Positions 56,301 to 61,546 of a stretch of 64,000 nucleotides of DNA are shown here, one piece after another (position 1 is the stretch's first letter; each line of letters begins with the position of its first letter). The notes beneath the pieces are model-generated. The model was given only the letters and a program-made list of their open reading frames with translations, did no database searches and was not told the DNA's origin. The DNA comes from Elusimicrobiota bacterium (GTDB taxonomy: Bacteria; Elusimicrobiota; Elusimicrobia; UBA1565), in the NCBI GenBank assembly GCA_016196755.1, contig JACPXC010000001.1, positions 62,001 to 126,000 of the forward strand. The letters run 5' to 3'. The position numbers and the translations under genes are program-made.

Positions 56301-58117
56301 GCGACGAAAAGAAGTCGGCCGCCGTCGACCTGGCCCTCCGCGACGCCGAGCGGCGCTCCGGGCAGGCCGTGTCGGCCTTGGTGGCCGCCTCGCGGCTCAT
56401 GGCCCATGCCGGGCAATGGGAGGGCTCGCGCGAGCGGACGCTTGCCGGCCTGCGCGACGCCGGCCTTACGGACGAGGAGGCCGCTCGGCGCGACGAGGCG
56501 CTGGGCGCCGAGGGGACGCGGCGCCTGCTCGTCTCGCGCGACCTCGTCCTCCACGTCGACTCCCAGAACAACCTGGTCCGCGTCTCCGGGACGCAGGTCT
56601 TCGGCGTCGGGCCCCTGGACGCCGCGGTGGGCGTCGCCGACGGGGCCGTGCGCCGCGTCCCCGGCGAGCTCTTCGCCGCCGAGCTCGATGTCGACGGGCG
56701 GCTCGTGAAGCTCTACATGGACCCCGACGAGGTGGCCAAAGCGGGAAAGGGCTGGGTCCTGGTCGGCATCGACGGCCGGGAGGCATCCGTAGCCGCCAAG
56801 GCCGTCGACCCCGCCATGCGCGTCCTGCACTACGCCGACCCGGCCACCATGCTCAAGGACGCGGACGGCGCGCCGCGGCCGGGCACCGCCCTGCCGGTCC
56901 TGCTCAACCGCCGCTACATGATCGAGCTCCTGACCGACTCGGGGCGGGCCAAGTCCGAGGCGGACTCCTGGGCCTACGGCCCTTGGAACTGGGGGAACAT
57001 CCTCTGGGAGATCCCTAAAGGGGTGCTCGGCACGCCGGTCGAGCTCCTGACCGGCCGCGACGCCAACCAGAACGGCTACCTGGGACGCGTCAACATGTAC
57101 AAGACCGAGGGCGGCGCCACCGAGCATCAAGGCGTCTTCCGCAAGGCCTTGGGCCTGCTCGACGTCTTGGACCTCATGCCCGACCACGTGGACTGGTATT
57201 TCGACCCCAGCATGTTCCCCAAGACCGTGACCTTGGACTCGGAGCTCCTGCCCGGCGAGAACGTCGGCCGCAAGGACATGCGCGCCGGCGACAAGGACGT
57301 CCACCTCGGGCGGGGCGCCTACGAGCGCACGATCCAGACCCAGGTCGAGGATCTGGTCAACGCCAGGCGGCGCGTGCTCTCGCACTTCTCCGGCGGCGTG
57401 CAGGAGTCCTGGCTCGAGGATAGGCGCGGCCGGGCCGGCTCCTTCACCTCCTCGCGCGTCCTCACCGAGACCGGGACCGAGGCCGTCGACCGCGCCCTCG
57501 ACGACCCGGCCATCGGGTACGACGACCGCTCGACGCGGCCCGGCGAGGGCCCGGTGACGCTCTCGGGCCGCCCCGGGCACGTCGAGGTCGACCGCGTCGA
57601 GCGCCGTGTCGAGGTCACCCCCGGCGGCGACAACTACGGCCGGGTGGCCGACCGCTTGGCCGGCCTGCCCGAGCTGGTCTCGGGCCGCGCCCGCGCCGCC
57701 GAGGAGCGCGCCGCGGCGCTGGCCGCCGAGCGCGCCGACGCCGAGGGCGTCGCCGAGACTTACCGCACCAGCCTCGGCGCCGCGCGCGCCGAGGAAGCCG
57801 AGGCCCGGACCCGCGCCCAGGCCCAGGCCTGGCGCATCGGCGCCCAGCGTGCCTTGGAAGGCCAGATCAACCGCCTGCGCGCCGAACTCTCCGAGCACCG
57901 AAGCGAGCTCGCCGCCGCGCGCCGGCGCCTGGCCGAGCTCGAGGACGCCATCCGCCGCCTGCCGCGCGCCCCGGCGAATCCCTCGGATCCCTCCGAGCCC
58001 CAGCCTTCGCCCCGCTTCCCCTGGCTGCCCTGGGTCGCCGGCGTCCTGGCCCTGGCCGCCGCTCTCGCCGTCATCACCGCCCTCCTCCTCCGCCGCCGGC
58101 GAGTGGCAATAACTTAA
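44348..58117 (+). CDS. 4589-aa giant envelope protein: leader module, TM region, long helical region with internal duplication, beta-rich segment, six OEP/TolC-like repeats, C-terminal TM and basic tail
   Basis: Uninterrupted frame; signal-like MRTSFADALRKALAVGLCAALLIGTPGVQAFAAE; OEP-like ARAALNHLLGRAPDAPLDLG and YRAAASRVDAGLAGPEELLSAQDALVRSWLALSATLAELKSGFITLVSELDALG; C-term FPWLPWVAGVLALAAALAVITALLLRRRRVAIT. Confidence 0.75.
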   Translation: MRTSFADALRKALAVGLCAALLIGTPGVQAFAAEVIVPRVAPAALPGAPLGSVAAGVLRAPSLSHSSIPTFSGPSLASPQAVAGPTIRSAGSPAVQPAAAARAQLPKSVSRVKAPLAARAEAAGLVGVIGHDAAGGNPENAPEAAAFIAAPAAASKGWAAAAFSFLRGESRAASQGAVDGAETFRRPLLSNAPAKTNGMRFRAVPAAANGVSDPTSSAAGGAAKAEAPRSHLSEDFLGFRSVHGVRREALGALPASATVPQVIDRIARQFGMPRETVVALGRRFALYENSERAGWLAVYDRLQAGNRAEYEHLDHKKYQGWSSFLAVHKHVIGLTVRLPYHLFDSFLFGFFRRAATYEFRRGGEDFFAVRQALDIEKARAAGTLTREMLARPPLAEKWLESALQAQFLGGLTARHRFLAKPWARSLRRWVVVPFAAPLYKFVLRRATLAILSALAMGFVTGAVPMPILAFHLTGVPVLGPALAWLAHGLPAAAAGLPLVGGGLSAMLGHAFGVLVDELTVGGLLNAFTLSTMLTYPRAVRARLMEDRGQGRLHTPRLRERAFWYGLVGTLLSARFWKDNLKSLFGLLTVGAEIEGIMSYAGGLDAAVTPAFKGATGHEFKLFSTVAAAVERPEGQSPIPFGGAITWGNVLIYKLQNAMGLNITDTAYHYTHGLFYGNYDDAVSQAVIAPPHAGGGAPGGASVVASILGARAAVAALEDRIDGRESRLAELEKQSNPISETDQRAYEDTLRLLAEKTDRAAVESKLAEITDLKNPKDGSAALGKLEDLADYYRGLLPAERQATGYLESVGVRLALVKTARQALADFQEGRGDGSPARRRSPVDAEAGRRIEPLVAELEKLRGEARAELTNRDSLERLLASAARARELALNERRGGKEMLEFHKNMARLATVMDLAFSLNTIEAAQRAILDMQRQLDAKLEKIRLTAEQSERDRAEAELQKARLEEWRREVAADVADSQNSLTDMTELEEHTRTAVEGISSFRSELRTLLARIDAEDRGSSAGALAEYGRRKALLPTLVSWNTDGKPGDPDFTSLKSLRERLADVDAYAGKVSDGLGRIGGAPVEFAGVLVVAVPGVPDVSVSNPSAAQTLQILAARRAQWEAELASYKSTRDKFRDRLDPDYAGSEADDFGDSHPVSLPRRLSAARSDAAARVSEARELGARVDAAAAEIRAVLPGVDLPSLSGLGLEAFRTAIEGYPDKLKAVEIPGQETAQNQKARVALLKVGRLIPAAGHVAVEWSEADATVAGIQDALSSPLPQAAALYDGVVGVVSAVLADVAADEAYVRAGFPQGQNQGLIDRKRALLQSISPVLAEARTMLSAHAIPFQQGTVRSYDPSGDKYAKLFDGQIRLFEGTRDALEKTLPWALAANGAKEGDTAGGLQNIEARRQRFRELSTGYDDERGHHKGVEEHLANIAKLKDPDNTETEEVYGQTLPKSLPRLITQFTAEKATRAGELNERNTDINGILERIDAMTGGRHDLAARRLPTGLGVDPGSVDRVQALVDGRALQTLGDLLAEIGAEYKAKSGDVSLEGGGDGLVPSGTQPTPKVDDNTQLALLALEAAKRLVPSSAGDLQSAPAAYAVARFLYSDAVVAAAKENLYDRIPVAEAFLTQAKAALADATRDLDYDVAYVRAGGTGESGDSVIDRKVRVYSALNAVTRAGMSFYGMKVGWDQASFDTVARMGTYYDSTRDIYANSGTVTQNEVDAIRKMKETLQKTFDDLQEQRTKLNRWMGQLNDPEESALKRIGEDLRRVQEKTRAVLEQNFQFRDVEERFKRSEEVLDWTLKSIEDRQARLSAELKELRDPASLDPQLRHRIEQLRFTGSSWYMGADTGDATAALVVPKKDFGRFIDAVFSSLLTRASSGRDLSAVKRQLLENPSSLSDIMPGSKVIGFGEADGFYMVYQTEFSVPHGLESSNWVTLGNVAKLWGNNVSVTGYQFASPPNDENAPWGDKGVDVQIESIQGKNWVNYLNVDFHRFIQDIPPDTKMASTARQSRLMVFEDFAVLLFGDKLYVAFTGFADGAVSQTKDKPYFYGGSLKSSLKFSEVMRLNAEQQQVFAKDPRYFLQTIDLDFTGLDPEMPRAVIRSDGEDKYYKRTQVGPSFDIGRLMDSQDAFTVDLYWARQEGTDDYNQDALGVSVLKGFTLRAADGKPWMVLSNRAGAEMGERQNAYSDKVTVALPDYGVAVSAEGRLIGDARTYYLQAGKKLGETSEVALGYGTRYPGMPERLTLQLNTSFTLGQLWRSVAQGAAEELQGGGALTDFDAALDAYKVKELREVFQRDVASRLARGDIGRLAKELQELRRAGALMDNTRVRGMVGFTSNPIGESISDRAVGGGFTAGTQTTLTLNKTQKALVEQKVHAVYREGMRLQYRMMELTKQWQASLIEAAEAQWELKMARVMAEGGPGELNRREGAARAAAAELRLRQASARYNAMAGRPESDALPFKDLSAAELEAVLAEIRSIMAGADPLVEILKGLDPEAIKESLGGEPFNLVDWLPWVDQLTVSVGVQFQDLLANQLLGVGGSVRLPIYDPASKERDKAYRLEAEAAMSEMLEVWADYGTRAERERLAAAGWEDGAALMRSRAAASTDALDAAVKGHRNGLVPESRLREAYDQWRYYQGGALSASAQAALLQGWAGLDQAFARPRPDQRAPGRIASFQDAFDAAASASRGLDEIEARRQAAAHMTEANASRIQKVYADLFVGWNITATGVGWLPSFGATGVGVTPILTFELKTAELRDLQVRQGEGQQAYFQAAQAKLEADLAVEFYRQGLAWHQAGRMAELLEREVLPEMRAAGKPQMELDLAARRLRLAQQEREQARAALNHLLGRAPDAPLDLGLDPERALADLKSILAAKRPVEADQAVLAARVSVARAVEVMADKNLKIDELRLEPVSLVVRSLGRLVRALSEDGIGNPDVAAAARVQTLEAERAALAYAQELPIRRGQLQAELSAARTALRDAPGKVAALDLEGRIMVLEGALARVAADAAPPRQGAVPGSFAELTDRAAAAQQELASAGRSPEVDAFEPEVQTQRSLMGLRYYSAKQTMGGDPIDKNYLESWVEFRLRAQGTPEEVLLALAKLRVDKASRMRANDAAAARAKGQVLVSEFEATVRFKRWLDAQTVVPRTAVDGRLAEQGARLKALLALPEALPVAELAALVPAGPDGRTADVTALSARLLSEVRALDMGRLRETVFDGGVPESFGNEDSLINQIRADVIAERMSYKGFTPVAAFGLFRGKAVGGLFMEAPDPRSISAGLQRVLSDSVRRELESQGRMRELSLRLHLLMIGVEGRAKLAERQAAAAAAAQEAYRAAASRVDAGLAGPEELLSAQDALVRSWLALSATLAELKSGFITLVSELDALGYDSKKLLAAPAMPGLPPAGEAGLSPAAQLADFASRRSLDAGFAGELEAALAGLPGAGAEAAKAYAGAAASYRALSKDAEDVRHHPGLSPEQRLRALTAADVEGRRLAVAGVLARVLDGTREAPQAREAILAVLSRDLTAQESAASGLDSRERALAGDLRKVMLDGLEMPAVVRGQVERLETLRAALLGARQALREESLKTRLSPTEFLMSDQALDRYLRALTEYDAAVLALYAAPEVKGSADLAYTLDGLHPLKVSLARATDLARQGRGMLALSALVALAEDRLAALRWERGLPSETDAALAALRRLTDLRASWRAKDPKGLSPLVALTKPDAQGRRGWNAADWLSEERFQELYKGRITVDADGRRWVAGPAGERYEAVSGLDVAEARFSAARGASDANEARRRLYAILKDSEFALIGLDGAAARGISYADLTEKARAGQLFVFAAAPDRRGLRPAAHPLKTLWDGPGSVETIVYVGAQRLARDRFPTYESLREHVDALRAAGSPAAEDFLRLEAGPAGLARMLEAAKELRTRSQRAGWIGVKLQSYGVAVDEAGRPRELYLVQDDFDAARAAHEAAPRTWAEALQRLAEAKAAEVKARAARDEKKSAAVDLALRDAERRSGQAVSALVAASRLMAHAGQWEGSRERTLAGLRDAGLTDEEAARRDEALGAEGTRRLLVSRDLVLHVDSQNNLVRVSGTQVFGVGPLDAAVGVADGAVRRVPGELFAAELDVDGRLVKLYMDPDEVAKAGKGWVLVGIDGREASVAAKAVDPAMRVLHYADPATMLKDADGAPRPGTALPVLLNRRYMIELLTDSGRAKSEADSWAYGPWNWGNILWEIPKGVLGTPVELLTGRDANQNGYLGRVNMYKTEGGATEHQGVFRKALGLLDVLDLMPDHVDWYFDPSMFPKTVTLDSELLPGENVGRKDMRAGDKDVHLGRGAYERTIQTQVEDLVNARRRVLSHFSGGVQESWLEDRRGRAGSFTSSRVLTETGTEAVDRALDDPAIGYDDRSTRPGEGPVTLSGRPGHVEVDRVERRVEVTPGGDNYGRVADRLAGLPELVSGRARAAEERAAALAAERADAEGVAETYRTSLGAARAEEAEARTRAQAQAWRIGAQRALEGQINRLRAELSEHRSELAAARRRLAELEDAIRRLPRAPANPSDPSEPQPSPRFPWLPWVAGVLALAAALAVITALLLRRRRVAIT

Positions 58118-58140
58118 TTTCCGGGTATCCTACGGAGGCG

Positions 58141-59871
58141 ATGGGGGGGACCGCTTCCTTATTATTGGCGCTGGCGGCGCTGGGCGCCTTTGGGTACGAC
58201 CAGGGGCAGGAGGCGTTCGAGGATAGGCTCCTGCACGCGCCCTGGGAAGACCGGCTCCGCGTCGTTCGCACCGTGGCGGGACGGGGCCCCGACGGCTTGG
58301 AACTCCTCAAGCTGGCCGCCCAGGACTCCGACTGGCAGGTCCGCGCGGCGGCCGCCGAAGGATTGGGGCGGGCCGGGCCGAAGGCCGAGAAGACACTGGC
58401 GCGCCTGGCCGACGAAGACCGCTGCCGCCTCGTCCGACTGGCGGCCGCCCACGCGCTGGGACGCCTGGGGGCTGCGCCGCCGGCCGACCGAGGGATATCC
58501 AGAGCAGGTTCCGCCCACACTTTAGGGGAGGGCGCCGTCGATGACACCTCCGAGTGCGCCTCCTCTTATCTCCCCGCCTCCGACGCAGGGTCCGGCCGAG
58601 CGGTCAAGTCGCGCGACTCGACCCGGCCCGATGAGGCGGGCTGCTCCTATCTGCGTTTTCAGCGCCTGGGCAACAACATGTGTCCGGGCCAGATGACCGT
58701 CCACGGGATCGGCCGGCCGCCCGACTCGCCCAAGCTGCTCAAGATGCGCGGGGACGAAGGGGGGGTAGCGCTCTGTTGTCCGTCCGACGAGTCCGCGGCG
58801 CCGGAGCCCGTCGAGGTCGAGTGCCGCTTGATCCCCGAGGAGTGCCCGCCGCCGTGGCAGCAGATGGACGAGCCGGGCGATGCCATCAACGGGAAGGAGG
58901 GGCGCTACCGGCGCTCACAGCGGCACCATCTGGGCGACCTTGACTGGGTGCAATGCTGCCGGCCGGTCCCGGTCGAAGTCGAGGAAGAGGCGACGGCTCA
59001 GGCCGAGGCGCCGTCGCCGGTGCAGCGCCCGCGTCGGCGGCCGCAAGCGCCGGCCGCGCCGCTGCCCCCCGAGGAGCCGCTTCCTCCGCGCACCGAGGGT
59101 CCGAGCCCGGAGAGCCTCATCGCCAAGCGCGCCCTCGAGAAGCGGGCGCCCGAGACCCTGCCTCTTCCGGTCGGCCCGGCGGGCCGCGAGGACGCTCCGG
59201 TCGACGGCACGGCTTCGCTCGAGCGCGGCGGACGCCCAGGGCCGACGGCCGAGCTCGACATGCCGGCCGCCTTGGGCGGACCGGAGGTCCTGCCGCCGCC
59301 GCGCGGGGCGGGAAACCGCGAGGACGCGGACGTGGAGGCGGCGGCGCGCCTCGAGAAGGGCGGGCGGGCGGGCCCCAAGCCCGACGTGGACGCCGGCGCT
59401 TGGCTGGGCAAGCGCGACGGCGCCCTCCCGGGCCCCAAGGGGCCCGACGGGCGGGCGGACGCCCAGGTCACCAGCGCGGCCGACATCATGCCCGATGGCG
59501 GCCTCAAGCGGGAGGCCTACGACCCGCTGCCGGTACTCATCGAGAAGCTGGCGGCGCCGGAGGCGGCGATCCGGGCCCGGGCCGCCGAGATGATCGGCTC
59601 ACGAGGGGCCGCGGGGCGGCCGGCGGTCAAGGCTCTGCTGGCCGCGCTCAAGGACGAGAACGCCAGGGTGCGCTCCGACGCCGCGCTGGCTCTGGGCGGC
59701 GCCAGCGCCGGCACCGACGACGCCGTCCCCGCCCTCAGGCGCCTTTTGAGGGACCGGCATCCCGACGTGCGCTACAGCGCGGCCACCGCGCTGGGACGGG
59801 TGGGGACGCCGGCGGCCGAGCGGGCGTTCTCGCGCTACATGAGCCGCGAGTCTAAAGTCCTTCGACGTTGA
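58141..59871 (+). CDS. HEAT-repeat protein with a Cys-rich insert between N- and C-terminal HEAT blocks
   Basis: DSDWQVRAAAAEGLGRAGPKAEKTLARLADEDRCRLVRLAAAHALGRLG; Cys-rich middle; KDENARVRSDAALALGGASAGTDDAVPALRRLLRDRHPDVRYSAATALGRVG. Confidence 0.75.
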   Translation: MGGTASLLLALAALGAFGYDQGQEAFEDRLLHAPWEDRLRVVRTVAGRGPDGLELLKLAAQDSDWQVRAAAAEGLGRAGPKAEKTLARLADEDRCRLVRLAAAHALGRLGAAPPADRGISRAGSAHTLGEGAVDDTSECASSYLPASDAGSGRAVKSRDSTRPDEAGCSYLRFQRLGNNMCPGQMTVHGIGRPPDSPKLLKMRGDEGGVALCCPSDESAAPEPVEVECRLIPEECPPPWQQMDEPGDAINGKEGRYRRSQRHHLGDLDWVQCCRPVPVEVEEEATAQAEAPSPVQRPRRRPQAPAAPLPPEEPLPPRTEGPSPESLIAKRALEKRAPETLPLPVGPAGREDAPVDGTASLERGGRPGPTAELDMPAALGGPEVLPPPRGAGNREDADVEAAARLEKGGRAGPKPDVDAGAWLGKRDGALPGPKGPDGRADAQVTSAADIMPDGGLKREAYDPLPVLIEKLAAPEAAIRARAAEMIGSRGAAGRPAVKALLAALKDENARVRSDAALALGGASAGTDDAVPALRRLLRDRHPDVRYSAATALGRVGTPAAERAFSRYMSRESKVLRR

Positions 59872-61444
59872 TGTTGCCCGTGTAAGTCGGCGGCTTGGCG
59901 ACGGTGCGTGGGCCCTGCGCCGTGGGGGTCGCCGGCTTGTCCGGTTCGGGTTCCTCGCCCTCGCCCTGCTGCCCCTGCATGGCCTGCATCGCGGGGCCCA
60001 TGGCACTCTGCAGGGCCTGCCCGGCGGCACCCGCCGCGTCGGCCCCGGCGCCCTGCACGCCCTGCGCGCCTTCCTGCGCGGCCTTCTCGGCCTTGGCGAT
60101 GACCATGCCGGCCTGGGCGGCGAGGATGCCGCCGCCCATGATGAAGGGCATGCCCTGGGTGAGCTGGTCGTATTGGCCGGACACCACGCCGCCGATCGCC
60201 GCGGCCGCGCCGCCCGCGGCCATGGCGGCCATCGCCACGCCCTGCGCGGTCGCCTTCTGGGCCGGGTCGCTGGCCAGCTTGCCCGCCAGCATGAGCAGGA
60301 CGGTGCCGGCCATGAGCGCCGCCGTGGCGGCCATGACCAGGCCTTGATAGGGGGTCTTGTTCTCGCCCTTCTTGTCGGCGTCGGGGGCCGGCGGGGGCGT
60401 GACCGAGCGCGAGTCCAGGATCGAGTTCGCCGTCGAACCGATCCCGGCGCCGCCGGTCGAGGTGCCCGCCGCGCGCTGGGGGGGAAGGGCGGCCGCGGCG
60501 TTTCCGCCGTCGAAGGGAAGCGAGGCGGTGTGGGCGGAGGTGGCTCCCAGGCCCATGCGCTGGCCGCTGCGGGACATGCGGTTGGTGAACCGGGCCTGGT
60601 CCATGGCGTTTGCGCCGCTCGAGTTCATCGCTATCTTCCTGGTCATCGTCCGGCTCTGCGACTTTCGGGCCATGGCGTCGAAGGAGCCGGTGCGGGGAGG
60701 ACGGTAGACCTCCTGGAAGCCGGAACCGACGCCGCCGGTGATGCTGTCGACGGCCTTGAGGGTGACCTTGCCGCCGGGGTCGCCGCGCTCGGAGATCGCG
60801 CGCTTGGTGAACTCCGGACGGGGGACGGCCTGCTTCGGGGCGGTCTCCGCCGCGGCCGCGGGCGCGTCCTTGGTGGCGGGGGCGTCGGCCTGCTTGATCG
60901 CGCTCGCCCAGTCGGTCTTGGCGGCGGCGGGCGCGGCGGCCTCTTTCTCGGGCGCCGGGCCGTTGGCCTGCGACAGGAAGTCGAGCGAGGCGCCGGTGGC
61001 CGCGTCGGGTTCGGGCTCGCGCCGGACCGGGGCCGGCTTGAGCGTCAGGCCGGGGGTCTCGTCCTGCGAGGCGTTGACGAACACGCGTCCGCCAAGACGC
61101 ATGGAACTGTCCCCGCCGGAGTTGCCGATGTAGACCGAGATGCCGGCCGCCACCGAAGAGGCGCCGACCACCATTGCCACGAGCGAGGCCTTGGCGGCGG
61201 CGGCGGGTCCGAGGCCGGTGGCCTGCCCGACGGCGCTGACCATGCTTTCCCAGACGCTCAGATGGGCGCCGCTGGTCGGGGCGGCCCGGCCGATCGTCGA
61301 GAGGGCGGCGGCGCCGCTGTCGAAGGCGGCGGATTGCGGCAGGGAGGCGGCGGCGCCGCCCGGAAGGGTCGCCGCGCCGCCTTCGTCCTCTTTGTTCCGG
61401 CGCTTGTCCTTCTTGAGTCCCAAGGGGTCGTTCTTGTCGGCCAT
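59852..61444 (-). CDS. Array family member F (detached paralog), Ala/Gly-rich membrane protein
   Basis: LKKDKRRNKEDEGGAATL; SLDFLSQANGPAPEK; ENKTPYQGLVMAATAALMAG; AAMAAGGAAAAIGGVVSGQYDQLTQGMPFIMGGGILAAQAGM aligned to member C. Confidence 0.75.
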   Translation of the reverse strand: MADKNDPLGLKKDKRRNKEDEGGAATLPGGAAASLPQSAAFDSGAAALSTIGRAAPTSGAHLSVWESMVSAVGQATGLGPAAAAKASLVAMVVGASSVAAGISVYIGNSGGDSSMRLGGRVFVNASQDETPGLTLKPAPVRREPEPDAATGASLDFLSQANGPAPEKEAAAPAAAKTDWASAIKQADAPATKDAPAAAAETAPKQAVPRPEFTKRAISERGDPGGKVTLKAVDSITGGVGSGFQEVYRPPRTGSFDAMARKSQSRTMTRKIAMNSSGANAMDQARFTNRMSRSGQRMGLGATSAHTASLPFDGGNAAAALPPQRAAGTSTGGAGIGSTANSILDSRSVTPPPAPDADKKGENKTPYQGLVMAATAALMAGTVLLMLAGKLASDPAQKATAQGVAMAAMAAGGAAAAIGGVVSGQYDQLTQGMPFIMGGGILAAQAGMVIAKAEKAAQEGAQGVQGAGADAAGAAGQALQSAMGPAMQAMQGQQGEGEEPEPDKPATPTAQGPRTVAKPPTYTGNINVEGL

Positions 61445-61509
61445 ACTAAGGAGAGTAAGTCCATCGGCCCATTTCCGCCAGGGCCTAAGGGCCTACGGGC
61501 CCGTCTTCC

Positions 61510-61538
61510 TTGACAAGCTCGGGGATTGGCTTTATGCT
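61510..61538 (+). promoter_or_regulatory. Sigma70-like promoter TTGACA-N17-TATGCT, 8 nt before ATG
   Basis: TTGACA 61510-61515, TATGCT 61533-61538, ATG 61547. Confidence 0.7.
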
Positions 61539-61546
61539 TGCAATGC

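Noticed and set aside
54482-57898. 1138-aa minus-strand ORF antisense to the giant gene
   Set aside because: Arg/Gly/Leu/Val-rich translation typical of the antisense frame in GC-rich DNA; no recognisable motif; the + strand frame is far longer and coherent
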